64,000 bases of DNA from positions 7,093 to 71,092 of the forward strand of contig JAXLXO010000033.1 in NCBI GenBank assembly GCA_046327915.1. The letters run 5' to 3'. The notes below the pieces were generated by a model that was not told the origin of the DNA, did no database searches, and was given only the letters and a program-made list of their open reading frames with translations. This document shows, piece by piece, positions 8,576 to 18,956 of this stretch; within the stretch, counting starts at the first letter, position 1; every line of letters starts with the position of its first letter. Source of the DNA: VGTK01 sp046327915. Lineage in GTDB: Bacteria > Desulfobacterota > Binatia > UBA12015. Both the position numbers and the translations under genes were made by a program.

Positions 8576-9868
8576 TCAGGCCGCGCTCTTGTTCACGATC
8601 GCGCGCGCGAACGACGGACCCGCGGCCTCGGCCGGGATGTCGTCCTCCGCGCAGACGTCGACGTCCATCTGGATCAGCAGCGCGCCCTTGATGCCGCCGG
8701 AGATGCGTCCGGCGAGGTCGCGCGCCGCATCCGTTCCCGCGACACCAGCGTCCTTGACGCCGACGCGCAGCGTGGCGCGCTCGAAGCTCTCGCCCGCGCG
8801 CTGCTCGACGACGATCTGGAAGCGTCCGGTGCCGGGGAAGCGCGACAGGTAGTCCGCGACGGCGATCGGGTGGATCAGCACGCCCTTTACCTTGCGGATC
8901 GCGCCGACCTGCCCGAAGAACTCGACGCGCGGCTGCTTGTTGCCGCACGGGCAGTCGCCTTCGAGGATCCGGTAGGCGTCGCCCGGCGCGTAGCGCACCA
9001 GCGGCAGTCCGCGCGGTCCCAGGTGCGACGCGATCAGCTCGCCCACCCCGCCCGGCTGCGCGGGCTCGCCGCTCTCCGGATCGAGGAACTCGCAGAACAG
9101 GTCGTTCTCCGAGAGGTGCATTCCCATGTGCGCCTTGCACTCGCCGGCGACCGGGCCGATCTGCGCCTCGCCGATGTGGTCGAAGAGCTCGACCCCGAAC
9201 ATGTCGTCGAGCTCGGCGCGAAGCTCCGGCGTGAGCTTCTCGGCGGTCGAGAAGGCGACGCGGTACGGCATCTCGCGGCGCAGGTCGATGCCCTGCTCGC
9301 GCGCGACGATGCCGATCTGGCGGAGAAAGCTCGGCGTGCCGGCGTACACCGTCGCGCCGTAGGCGCGCGCGAGCTGCACCTGCATCTCGGTGTTGCCGAC
9401 GCCACCGTTGATCACGAGGCAGCCGAAGTGCTCGAAGGCGCGGTGGATGCGCAGTCCGCCCGGCATGATGTGGTAGTTGAGCGTCACGTGCGCGACGTCG
9501 CCGCGCTTGACGCCCATCGCCTCGATCTCCTCGACCAGCGCCGGCGTGCCGCCGCGCTCGGACGCGATGCGCGGGATGAAGATCGGACCGGGCGAGGTGT
9601 GCAGGCTCGCGAACTCCTCGCGCGGCACCGCGAGCAGCTGGCCGAACGGCGGACGCTCGCGCTGCGTGCGCACGAGGTCGGCCTTGCGCAGGACGGGGAC
9701 GCGGCGCAGCTCGTCGGTGGTGACGGTCGCGGGATTCACGCCCGCGGCGGCGAAGCGCTCGCGGTAGAACGGAACCCGTTCGACGACCCAGACCAGCGTT
9801 TCGCGCAGGCGTTCGAGGCTTCCGGCGATCACGTAACGGTCGCTACAATCTGCGCCGACGAGCCGCAA
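8576..9868 (-). CDS. PaaK-family adenylate-forming protein with altered P-loop
   Basis: About 430 aa. Family features are VPFYRERF, LRKADLVRTQ, a CPCGNK cysteine pair and a C-terminal hinge-like segment (GQVGAIRKVKGVLIHP). The glycine-rich phosphate-binding motif is replaced by LHTSPGPIFIP, a form I associate with a PaaK subfamily, so the adenylation chemistry may differ. The start is uncertain: a TTG at 9868 gives the longest form, and a GTG at 9832 gives 418 aa; neither has a clear ribosome-binding site. It is the first gene of the leftward CoA operon, 92 bp from the helicase stop, so the promoter presumably lies in that gap. Confidence 0.82.
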   Translation of the reverse strand: MRLVGADCSDRYVIAGSLERLRETLVWVVERVPFYRERFAAAGVNPATVTTDELRRVPVLRKADLVRTQRERPPFGQLLAVPREEFASLHTSPGPIFIPRIASERGGTPALVEEIEAMGVKRGDVAHVTLNYHIMPGGLRIHRAFEHFGCLVINGGVGNTEMQVQLARAYGATVYAGTPSFLRQIGIVAREQGIDLRREMPYRVAFSTAEKLTPELRAELDDMFGVELFDHIGEAQIGPVAGECKAHMGMHLSENDLFCEFLDPESGEPAQPGGVGELIASHLGPRGLPLVRYAPGDAYRILEGDCPCGNKQPRVEFFGQVGAIRKVKGVLIHPIAVADYLSRFPGTGRFQIVVEQRAGESFERATLRVGVKDAGVAGTDAARDLAGRISGGIKGALLIQMDVDVCAEDDIPAEAAGPSFARAIVNKSAA

Positions 9869-9960
9869 GACGCAGTGCGCTGCGCGACCGTCGTCCGCGG
9901 CTGCACACGCGAAGGACGCCGCGCGCGGTCGCCGTCGTCAGCGGCGCGCGCAGCCCGCGC

Positions 9961-11625
9961 TCAGCCTTCGGAGCCTTCCGCGGCCGACGGCTCCGAACCG
10001 CCGCCCTCACCTTCTCCGGACGCGCTGCCTCCGCGGCGTCCGCGACGCCTGCGGCGCTTCTTCGGACGATCGCCACCTTCCGCGGCGCCAGCCGCCGCCG
10101 GAGCATCGCTCGCCGGCGCGCCCTCGACGCCGCCCGTCGCGCTCTCGGTCGCAGCGCCGCCCTCGCGACGGCCCCGTCCGCCGCGGCGTCTGCGGCGCTT
10201 CTTCGCGGCCTCGCCCGCGGCCGCTGGTGCGGCCGCATCGGCACCTTCGACCTGCGGGGCCGGAGGCGCGGCTTCCTTCGCTTCGAGCGGCGTCCGCTCC
10301 GCGTGGCGCTCGCGCGTGCGCGGACCGCGGTCGCGGTCCCGATCGCGCTCGCCGCGACGCTCGCCGCCGCGGCGCGGACCTTCGTCGCGCGGGCGGCGCG
10401 CCGGACGCGGCGCGTGCTTGAACGGCAGCAGCATCTCGTCGTCCGGGAAGTCGTGCGGCAGCTTGAAGCCGATGAGCTTCTCGATTCCCTCGAGACCCTC
10501 GACGTACTCCTCGCAGGCGAGCGAGATCGCCGTTCCCGACGCGCCCGCGCGTGCGGTGCGTCCGACGCGATGCACGTAGTCCTCGGGGTCGAGCGGCAGG
10601 TCGTAGTTGATGACGTGCGTGACGTCGTCGATGTGCAGCCCGCGCGACGCGACGTCGGTCGCGACCAGGATCGGCAGCGTGCCCTCGCGGAACTCCTCGA
10701 GGATCTTCATGCGCTTGCGCTGGTCGATGTCGCCGGTGATCTGCTCCGCGTTGTAGCCGTTCACGGCGAGCGTGCGGCAGATGTAGTCCGCGGTGCGGCG
10801 CATGTTCACGAACACCATCGTGCGCTCGGCGCCCTCGCGCTTGATGATGCCCAGCAGCGCCGGGATCTTCTCGTGCTTGCCGACGTGGTAGAGGACGTGC
10901 TCGACGCCGACCGCGGTGACCTGCTCGGGGTTCACCTCGACCTTCACGGCGTCGTTCATGAACATGTAGGCGAGCTCGAGCACGTCGTGCGAGAGCGTCG
11001 CCGAGAACAGCATGGACTGGCGCTGCTCGGACGGCGTGCAGCGCCGCAGCAGGAAGCGCAGGTCCTTGATGAAGCCCATGTCGAACATGCGGTCGGCCTC
11101 GTCGATGACGAGGATCTCGATCGCGTTCAGGCGGTAGACGCCCTGCTTCAGGTAGTCGATCAGGCGTCCGGGCGTACCGACGAGGATGTCGACGTCCTGG
11201 CGCAGGCTCTCGCGCTGCTTCTTGTAGTCGACGCCGCCGTACACCGCCTGGACGGTGAGCCCGTTGCCGGCGCCGAGCATCTCGGCGTCTTTCGCGATCT
11301 GCACCGCGAGCTCGCGCGTCGGTGCGATGCACAGCGCGCGCGGTGCGGCGGCGGTGACCTTCTTGCCGTGCTCGATCAGCCGCGTGAACACGGTGATCAG
11401 GAACGCGGCGGTCTTGCCGGTCCCGGTCTGGGCCTGTCCGGCGACGTCGCGTCCCGCCAGCGACAGCGGCAGGATCTTCGCCTGGATGGGCGTGCAGTGC
11501 GTGAAGCCTGCGTTGCGGATGCCGTCGCGGACGACCTCGGGCAGCTGCAAGGAGTCGAATGCGATCGCTTCCTTGGGCTCGGTCTCGGCGGCGGGGCTCT
11601 GGGACGGTTCTACGGCTTCTGCCAT
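9961..11625 (-). CDS. DEAD-box ATP-dependent RNA helicase (RhlB/RhlE type)
   Basis: 554 aa with all core motifs: Q motif (FTHCTPIQ), Walker A AQTGTGKT, PTRELA, GTPGR, DEAD as VIDEADRMFD, SAT (LFSATLS), VATDVASRG and HRVGRTARAG. ATP-dependent RNA unwinding in ribosome assembly or mRNA decay is the family role. The ~150-residue tail is disordered and Arg/Gly-rich and carries two copies of a KKRRRRRG(G/R)RG basic block, probably for RNA binding. A longer ORF starts 22 codons upstream, but its extra residues look non-coding, so the ATG at MAEAVEPS was chosen. Confidence 0.95.
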   Translation of the reverse strand: MAEAVEPSQSPAAETEPKEAIAFDSLQLPEVVRDGIRNAGFTHCTPIQAKILPLSLAGRDVAGQAQTGTGKTAAFLITVFTRLIEHGKKVTAAAPRALCIAPTRELAVQIAKDAEMLGAGNGLTVQAVYGGVDYKKQRESLRQDVDILVGTPGRLIDYLKQGVYRLNAIEILVIDEADRMFDMGFIKDLRFLLRRCTPSEQRQSMLFSATLSHDVLELAYMFMNDAVKVEVNPEQVTAVGVEHVLYHVGKHEKIPALLGIIKREGAERTMVFVNMRRTADYICRTLAVNGYNAEQITGDIDQRKRMKILEEFREGTLPILVATDVASRGLHIDDVTHVINYDLPLDPEDYVHRVGRTARAGASGTAISLACEEYVEGLEGIEKLIGFKLPHDFPDDEMLLPFKHAPRPARRPRDEGPRRGGERRGERDRDRDRGPRTRERHAERTPLEAKEAAPPAPQVEGADAAAPAAAGEAAKKRRRRRGGRGRREGGAATESATGGVEGAPASDAPAAAGAAEGGDRPKKRRRRRGRRGGSASGEGEGGGSEPSAAEGSEG

Positions 11626-11710
11626 TCGTTGGGGCGCCGATCGGTGCCGGCGGCTCTTCTGGCCGTAGCAGACGCCCGGACCACGGGCCAAGGCGCCCTT
11701 CTGCAGCCTC

Positions 11711-12541
11711 TCAGCAGCGCTGCAGGACCCAGTCCGCGATCCGGTCGGTGATCCCCGGCCCTTCCGGCTCGTTCAGGATCTCGTGCCGGAGCCCCGGGTA
11801 GATGCCGAGCTCCTTGTCGGACGAGGTCGCACCGTCGAACAGGTCCTGGCTCGCCGCCGCGGGCACGATCTGATCGTCGCCGCCGTGCAGGACGAGCAGC
11901 GGCAGGCGCAGCGTCGCGAAGCGCTCGCGGACGTCGCGCGCCCCGCTGGTAAGCGCGCGCAGCGTCTCGCGCCGGAACGGGCCACGGTAGTTCAGCGGAT
12001 CTTGGTCGTACGCGCGCCCGACCTCCGGATCGCGCGACAGCATCTCCGACGACAGCACGACCTCCGGCAGCGGATCGAGCTCGAGCAGCGGCTCGAGCCC
12101 TGCCGGGTCGCTCACCGCGGCGCCCGACAGCACGAGCCCGCGCAGCCGGTCCTGGTGCTCGATCGCCAGCGCGGTCGAGACGAGCCCGCCCATGCTGTGC
12201 CCGAGGAGGAAGGCCGGCAGAGCCGGATGTGCGGCGCGCGCGCGCTCGAGCGCCACCAGCACGTCGTCGACGAGGTGCGCCACGTCGATCACGCTGGCGC
12301 GCTCGCCGCCCGACGCGCCGTGGCCGCGGAGGTCGATCGCCCACACCGCGAGACCGTGCTGCGCGAGGCGCGCGGCAACGACTTCGTAGCGGCCGCTGTG
12401 CTCGGCGTAGCCGTGGCAGATGACGACCGTCGCCTTGGGCGCGCCGACCGTGTCCCACCAGCGCAGCAGGCCGTCGCCGTGCGGACGCGGTACCACCGTG
12501 CTGCGTCCCGTCGGCGTCGTGTCGTTGCTCGCGCTGCTCAT
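11711..12541 (-). CDS. Alpha/beta hydrolase, monoacylglycerol-lipase-like
   Basis: 276 aa, serine hydrolase of the lysophospholipase/monoglyceride lipase group (Hydrolase_4). It has HGYAEHSGRY with the oxyanion region, DLRGHGASGG, the nucleophile elbow GHSMGG, the acid in HGGDDQIVP and the catalytic His in GLRHEILNEP. No signal peptide, so probably cytoplasmic. The ATG overlaps the stop of the upstream secreted-protein gene (ATGA). It likely cleaves monoacylglycerols or similar esters, which would fit the ceramidase-like lipoprotein two genes upstream in a lipid-salvage unit; that link is inference. Confidence 0.9.
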   Translation of the reverse strand: MSSASNDTTPTGRSTVVPRPHGDGLLRWWDTVGAPKATVVICHGYAEHSGRYEVVAARLAQHGLAVWAIDLRGHGASGGERASVIDVAHLVDDVLVALERARAAHPALPAFLLGHSMGGLVSTALAIEHQDRLRGLVLSGAAVSDPAGLEPLLELDPLPEVVLSSEMLSRDPEVGRAYDQDPLNYRGPFRRETLRALTSGARDVRERFATLRLPLLVLHGGDDQIVPAAASQDLFDGATSSDKELGIYPGLRHEILNEPEGPGITDRIADWVLQRC

Positions 12542-13269
12542 GGGTTCGCTCCTTTCTTCGCGGTCGCGGCCGGCGGTGGTCCCGACGGCTTCGTCTGCTG
12601 CAGACGCCGTCCGAGATCGCGCACCGCGGTCGCGAGCTGCGCGTCGTCCCCCGGCTGATCCCCGTAGCTCGCGAGGCGCGCGATCGCCGCCGGCGAGAAG
12701 TGCTCCGGATCGGCCCCGAGCTTCGCGAGGTCGAGATACGCGAGCGCGCGCAGCTTCTGCTCGGGCAGCGACAGCGTATCGATCAGCGCGGCGACCGCGA
12801 GCGCCGCGTCGCCGCCGCCCGGTGTCGCCGGATGGGCGATGCCCCAGAGCCGCCGCAGCACCTCGCGCGAGTGCTCCGGCAGCGTCGCGCTCTCGAGCGT
12901 GATCCCGGCACCCGCGGGCTGCACCGACACCCAGAGCGCGCGTCCGCTCGGTGTGGTGCGGCGCACGAGCAGAACGAGCGCGTCCTGCAGCTCCGCGTAG
13001 CGCAGCACCGGCGGATCGGCGTCGAGCAGGAACTCGTTCTCGGGGCCGGTGCCCGCGACGACCTCGCGCGACAGAAACGGTGTCGCGGCGGACTTGCCGT
13101 CCCGCACGTACGTCTCGGCCGCGGATCGTGCGACCACCATGCCGTCGGCCGCGGCCATCATCCCGAGCAGCGTGTCCGCGCCGGCGGGCACGAGGTGCGC
13201 AGCTGCCCGGTCGGCCGTCGCGCCGAGCAGTACGCCCGCGAGCGCGACGATCAGGGCAACGCGCGGCAT
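12538..13269 (-). CDS. Secreted protein of unknown function
   Basis: 243 aa. The N-terminus is a clear signal peptide (RVALIVALAGVLLGATADRAAA, cleavage near residue 24). The mature part begins HLVPAGADTLLGM and contains a predicted mixed fold with a C-terminal helical region and a basic, low-complexity tail (ATAKKGANP). I do not recognise the family. Its start overlaps the upstream lipoprotein gene by 19 bp and its stop overlaps the hydrolase start, so the three are probably co-transcribed. It may be a periplasmic accessory to the ceramidase-like enzyme, but nothing in the sequence proves that. Confidence 0.75.
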   Translation of the reverse strand: MPRVALIVALAGVLLGATADRAAAHLVPAGADTLLGMMAAADGMVVARSAAETYVRDGKSAATPFLSREVVAGTGPENEFLLDADPPVLRYAELQDALVLLVRRTTPSGRALWVSVQPAGAGITLESATLPEHSREVLRRLWGIAHPATPGGGDAALAVAALIDTLSLPEQKLRALAYLDLAKLGADPEHFSPAAIARLASYGDQPGDDAQLATAVRDLGRRLQQTKPSGPPPAATAKKGANP

Positions 13270-14972
13270 GCGGCCTCGTTCTCGATCGCAGCTCGGCCCT
13301 GCAGCAGCTCGACCGCGGTGCAGGTCACGTAGCTCGCCGTCTCGACACCGAGCGACAGGACCTCGTGGTAGTGCGTCGGCACCGTGCGGCGCGGATGCGC
13401 CGGATCGTAGTTCTGCCCGTCGCACGGGTCCTTCTGCTCGTCGAACACGTTCGCGGGATAGAAGTCGTAGCCCGGCACGACGTAGCCGAGCTCGTCCGGC
13501 GAGAGTCCGACCACGAGCTTGAACGGCGCCTCCATCGCGTCGCGGATCGACGGCTCGGCGGGGCGCCCCGTGTCCGCGGCGGGACAATCGGTGCGCCGGT
13601 GCGTCGCGACGCCGAGGTAGAGCTCGGGAAAGAGCTCGCCCGGCACGGTGACGATCTGGATCTGCGGCTTGCCGGCTCCATCCGCGATGGTGATCGCCGC
13701 CTGCTCGAGCAGCGCGCACAGGCCCGTCCCGCCCGGGCACTGCGCGGGATCGTAGATCTCCGGGTCGACGTCGAGCAGCCCGAGCGAGCGGCCGAGCTCG
13801 AAGGTCGCGTTCGACGACGCGGCGCGCGTGCTCGCGGTGCGCACGTCGAGCGAAGCCGCGTCGATCGCGGCAGCAGCGGCGAGACCGTCCGCCGCGACAC
13901 CGCCGACGATGCGGCCGATCGACTCGGTGCGCGGAAAGCCGATGTCGTCGCGCGAGTCGAACTCGTTGCTGCCGTCGGGATGCCGCGCGTCGGCTCCGGT
14001 GACGCAGGTGTCGCCGACGATCTCCGCCGCTCCGAGATCCGCGGAGACGTACACCGCCGTGCCGCCGACCCGGCGCTCGACCTCGTCGCGGACGTAGTGC
14101 GGGAAGTCCGATGTGATGAGCTCGTTCTCGCTCTCGAGCGATTCGGGATGCGTGCCCCAGTTGAGCAGCGTCGCGATGGTGCCGCGCTCGCCGTCGAAGG
14201 CGATCGCACGCAGCTCGGAGTCGAAGATCCACGGCGGACGGCACCCCGTGCGCACCTGCAGTCCGAGCAGCTCGGGGCTCTGCTGCGGGTCGGTGCGGAA
14301 CGCGCGCACCTCGCGCACGGGCTCGAGGGCGGTCGCGGCCGCCGTGATCGCGCGCGCGACCTGGCGGTCGACGAACGTCAAGTACTTCGGGAACTTGCCG
14401 TCGACCAGCGTGTCGGGGCCCCACAGGCCGAGCGCGTCGGGCCCCTGGTGATCGTGCGTGCTCGAATAGAAGAAGTGGTCGATGCCGAGCGCCGGGTCGA
14501 CCAGCGCCTCGGCGTGGGCGAAGCCGTAGTACGAGCCGTACTTGAGCGTTCCGACCAGATCGACCGCGGTGAGCACGATCTTCGTCCGGCCGTCGTCGAG
14601 CACGATCGCGCGCGCCCAGAGGTCGTCGTGACAGCCGAGGGCGATGCGGTCGGCGCCGAAGCCCGCCATGTAGATCCCGTCGTACTTGCCCTTCGACTGC
14701 GCATCGAGCGCATCGTTCGCCGGATCGTCGGTGAACGACTCGCCGGTGTCGTAGCGCCCGTTGCCGTTCGCGTCGTCGTAGAGCTCGCCCCAGACGCCGC
14801 TCGCGGTGACGGGACCGTCCCACTCGGGGTTGTCTCCGCACGGCGTGATCGGCACCGCGGCGACACCGACGCGCAGCGCGGCGCTGCTCTTCGGCTGCGA
14901 GGAGTCCGAGCAACCGGTCCCGGCGAGCGCCAGCATGGCGAGAGCGACGAGGAGGTACGGCGTTCGTGGCAT
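13251..14972 (-). CDS. Neutral/alkaline ceramidase-like lipoprotein
   Basis: 573 aa with a lipobox (LALAGTGC, Cys21), so probably outer-membrane anchored. It resembles the N-terminal domain of neutral/alkaline non-lysosomal ceramidases: RVGVAAVPITP near the start, an aspartate region (DDLWARAIVLDDG), a metal-like SSTHDHQGP motif and NWGTHPESL followed by ITSDFPHY. Those enzymes hydrolyse the amide of ceramides or related N-acyl lipids with Zn. A GRYDTGESFTDDP insert looks like a Ca-binding EF-hand/dockerin-type loop. The C-terminal Ig-like ceramidase domain is not evident. Substrate uncertain; confidence in the superfamily is fair. Confidence 0.7.
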   Translation of the reverse strand: MPRTPYLLVALAMLALAGTGCSDSSQPKSSAALRVGVAAVPITPCGDNPEWDGPVTASGVWGELYDDANGNGRYDTGESFTDDPANDALDAQSKGKYDGIYMAGFGADRIALGCHDDLWARAIVLDDGRTKIVLTAVDLVGTLKYGSYYGFAHAEALVDPALGIDHFFYSSTHDHQGPDALGLWGPDTLVDGKFPKYLTFVDRQVARAITAAATALEPVREVRAFRTDPQQSPELLGLQVRTGCRPPWIFDSELRAIAFDGERGTIATLLNWGTHPESLESENELITSDFPHYVRDEVERRVGGTAVYVSADLGAAEIVGDTCVTGADARHPDGSNEFDSRDDIGFPRTESIGRIVGGVAADGLAAAAAIDAASLDVRTASTRAASSNATFELGRSLGLLDVDPEIYDPAQCPGGTGLCALLEQAAITIADGAGKPQIQIVTVPGELFPELYLGVATHRRTDCPAADTGRPAEPSIRDAMEAPFKLVVGLSPDELGYVVPGYDFYPANVFDEQKDPCDGQNYDPAHPRRTVPTHYHEVLSLGVETASYVTCTAVELLQGRAAIENEAACRALP

Positions 14973-15064
14973 CGCGACGGGTTATCCGCCGCGATGGAGA
15001 ATGGTCAAGGGAACGACTACGTCACGCGCGAGACGGAACCTGCGGCCACGACGGAGGTGCGACC

Positions 15065-15367
15065 ATGTCGCGGAAGAAGCTCGACGACGCCGGAATCGAA
15101 CGCCAGCTGGCGCAGCTGCCGGGCTGGACCGTGATCGACGGCAAGCTGCACCGCGAGTACCGCTTCGCCGACTTCGTCGCCGCGTTCGGCTTCATGTCGA
15201 GCGTCGCGCTGGTGGCCGAGGCGATGAACCATCACCCGGAGTGGTTCAACGTCTACGGCACCCTCCGCATCGATCTCGTCACGCACGTCGCGGGCGGCAT
15301 CACCGAGCTCGACTTCCGGCTCGCGTCCCGCATGGAGGACGTCGCGCGGGCGCTCGGCGCGGGCTGA
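15065..15367 (+). CDS. Pterin-4a-carbinolamine dehydratase
   Basis: 100 aa, the usual length. It dehydrates 4a-hydroxytetrahydrobiopterin in the regeneration of the pterin cofactor of aromatic amino-acid hydroxylases. Recognised by LPGWTVIDGKLHREYRF, FMSSVALVAEAMNHHPEW (the His-His-Pro active-site region) and YGTLRIDLVTH. GGAGGT about 7 bases before the ATG sets the start; an upstream ATG at 14966 only adds non-coding-looking residues. It is divergent from the ceramidase-like gene. No phenylalanine hydroxylase is visible in the window, so it may act with a distant partner or as a DCoH-like protein. Confidence 0.93.
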   Translation: MSRKKLDDAGIERQLAQLPGWTVIDGKLHREYRFADFVAAFGFMSSVALVAEAMNHHPEWFNVYGTLRIDLVTHVAGGITELDFRLASRMEDVARALGAG

Positions 15368-15368
15368 C

Positions 15369-15575
15369 TCAGTCGTCACGCAGGACGAAGGCGATCGTGA
15401 GACCGACGACGACGATCTGCACCGTGCTCACCACGACGCCGCGCCACTCGCCGGTCATCGCTCCCGTATAGAGCAGCAGGACCGTTCCCGCGAGCGTGGC
15501 GATGCCGGCCCACGCCGAGGCCGTGACCCCGTGTCGGTCGTTCGCGGGCTGCATCTTTCCGCCGTTGCTGGCCAC
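15369..15575 (-). CDS. Small two-helix membrane protein
   Basis: 68 aa with two hydrophobic stretches (WAGIATLAGTVLLLYTGAM and VVVSTVQIVVVGLTIAFVL) and short charged ends, so a small inner-membrane protein. The GTG start was chosen because a GGAGG lies 6 bases upstream; an internal ATG seven codons later would remove nothing structural. The stop is 1 bp from the convergent pterin dehydratase stop. Function unknown; it sits downstream of nothing informative and may be a single-gene unit. Confidence 0.6.
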   Translation of the reverse strand: MASNGGKMQPANDRHGVTASAWAGIATLAGTVLLLYTGAMTGEWRGVVVSTVQIVVVGLTIAFVLRDD

Positions 15576-15610
15576 GACCGCCTCCTAGCAGATCGGAACG
15601 TGGGCGCGCA

Positions 15611-16522
15611 TCACGCGCCGGTCGCGCTTCCGCCGATCCGCAGGCCGAAGCACTCCCACCCCGCAGTCGCGAGCGAGGCGACGAGCGTCTCCGGCTCGCC
15701 GGACGGCAACGCGATCACGGCGCCGCCCCCGCCGGCTCCGGTGAGCTTTGCACCGCAGGCGCCGGCCGCGAGTGCCGCATCGACGATCGCGTCGAGCTCC
15801 GGCGTCGACACGCCGCACGCGCGCAGCAGGCCGTGGTTCATGGTCATGAGCTCGCCGAGCCGCTTCCGGTCTCCGGTCTCGAGGGCGCGTCGCGCGGAGC
15901 GAACGAGCTCGCCCACCGCGGAGAAGACCGGGCGGTAGACCTCGGGCGACGCCGCCGCGCGTTCGCGCAGGCCGCCGACCGTCCGCGCCGTCGCGTGCAC
16001 CGTCCGCGAGAGCACGACGACCAGCGGCACGCCGTCCCCGGCCACGCGCAACCGCTCGTGGCGCGGCGGCGGACCGGCCTCGAACCACAGCAGGCCGCCG
16101 TGCGCGGCAGCAGTGCTGTCGACCCCCGACGGCGTCCCGTGGAAGAGCTTCTCGATCTCGTGCGCGTGCGCCGCCACCTCGGCGTCCGGCAGCTCGCGGC
16201 CCGCTCCCTGTGCGAGCGCGCGCAGCAGTGCGACGGCCAGCGCCGCCGAGCTGCCGAGGCCCATCCCGATCGGCAGATCGCCGTCGATGCGAAGCCCGAG
16301 CCCGTCCGGCGAGACGTCGAGCAGGCGCGCCGCGAGCCGGAACGCCTCGACCACACGCGCGTCGACTGCCCCGACCTCGCTGCCCGGAACGATTTCGACC
16401 CGCACGCCGCGATCGAGCCCGGCCACGATCGCCGGCTCGCCGTGCACCACGACGTGCTCGCCGAGCAGGATCACCTTGCCCGACGCACGTCCCGTCGCAG
16501 CCCGATCGATCGTCGTCGCCAT
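15611..16522 (-). CDS. mvk: Mevalonate kinase
   Basis: A 303-aa GHMP kinase that phosphorylates mevalonate to 5-phosphomevalonate with ATP. Seen: SGKVILLGEHVVVHGEPAI at the N-terminus, the ATP loop PIGMGLGSSAALA, the HGTPSGVDS catalytic region, and the GHMP C-terminal motif KLTGAGGGGAVI. A GGAG lies 7 bases upstream of the ATG. It is the last gene of the five-gene leftward mevalonate operon, 14 bp after mvaA. It is assigned as mevalonate kinase rather than phosphomevalonate kinase because of the GEHVVVHG and HGTPSGVD signatures and its neighbours. Confidence 0.94.
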   Translation of the reverse strand: MATTIDRAATGRASGKVILLGEHVVVHGEPAIVAGLDRGVRVEIVPGSEVGAVDARVVEAFRLAARLLDVSPDGLGLRIDGDLPIGMGLGSSAALAVALLRALAQGAGRELPDAEVAAHAHEIEKLFHGTPSGVDSTAAAHGGLLWFEAGPPPRHERLRVAGDGVPLVVVLSRTVHATARTVGGLRERAAASPEVYRPVFSAVGELVRSARRALETGDRKRLGELMTMNHGLLRACGVSTPELDAIVDAALAAGACGAKLTGAGGGGAVIALPSGEPETLVASLATAGWECFGLRIGGSATGA

Positions 16523-16536
16523 GCGCGCTCCGCCGC

Positions 16537-17849
<1,313 letters not shown>

Positions 17850-17853
<4 letters not shown>

Positions 17854-18956
17854 GGCTTGCGCCGCGCGGCTGGCGTGGTGCTCGAGAGCCGCTGCCACGT
17901 CGCGAGCGTCGGCCCCAGGACGACCGGACGCCGGCGCAGCTCGGCGATCGAGCGCGCCCCGGTGAGCAGCATCGTCATGCGCAGGCCCGCGATCAGCTCG
18001 CCGACGAAGGCGCGTGCTGCCTCGACCCCGCCTGCGCGATACGCCTGATAGACCGGAAGCGCCGTGCCGGCGAGCGTCGCGCCGAGCGCGATCGCCTTCG
18101 CCACGTCGAGTCCGTCGCGGACGCCGCCGCTCGCGATGGTCTGCAGGCCGAGGCCGCGCACCTGAAGCAGGCTCGCCGCCGTCGGGATGCCCCAGTCGCG
18201 GAACAGGTCGCCGAGCCCCGAGCCGCCCGGCGCGCGCAGCGCCTCGATGCGTACCCACGAGGTGCCTCCGGCACCCGACACGTCCACGTGCTTGACGCCC
18301 GCCGCGCGAAGCCGGAGCGCCACGGTGCGCGATACGCCGCAGCCGGTCTCCTTCGCGATGACCGGAACGGGCAGCTCGCGGCACAGACGCCGGAACGCCT
18401 GCGTGCCCTGACGAAAGTCGCGATCGCCCTCGGGCTGGATCAGCTCCTGCGCGACGTTCAGGTGCAGGCAGAGCGCGTCGGCGCGAATCTCGTCGACGAG
18501 CGGCCGCAGGTCGTCCGCCGACATGGTGCGCGCCTGCGCGAGGCCGATGTTCGCGAGGAGGACCGTGCTCGGGGCGAACTCGCGGATGCGATACGTCCAT
18601 GCGCTGTCGGGACGCTTCTGCATCGCGCGCTGGCTGCCGACGCCGAACGCGATGCGCGCCTCCTCGGCGATCCCCGCGAGGTCCCGGTTGACCGCGAAGG
18701 CCTCGGCGGTGCCGCCGGTCATGCCGGTGATCACCAGCGGTGCCGCGAGCTCCTTGCCGAGCCAGCGCACGCGGCAGTCGACGTCGTCGAGCGAGAGATC
18801 CGGCAGGGCGTCGTGGACGAAGTCCACCTCGTCGAAGAGGGTGGTCTTGCGCGCCGCCTCGACGTCCTCGCGGATGCAGAGATCGAGATGCGACTGCTTG
18901 CGCGCCGCGAGATCGTCGACCGACTCCTGCGCCGCACCGGCCGGTTTCCGCTTCAC
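17850..18956 (-). CDS. fni: Isopentenyl-diphosphate delta-isomerase, type 2
   Basis: A 368-aa FMN- and NAD(P)H-dependent isomerase converting IPP to DMAPP. Signatures are RKQSHLDLC near the N-terminus (diphosphate-binding region), ITGMTGGTAEAF, GVGSQRAM, NIGLAQ, LHLNVAQELIQPEGDRDF, KETGCGVSR and a C-terminal IASGGVRDGLDVAKAI (FMN phosphate site). The GTG start overlaps the stop of the upstream phosphomevalonate kinase (GTGA), and the stop overlaps the mvaA ATG. Placement between the pathway kinase and HMG-CoA reductase genes supports the role. Confidence 0.95.
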
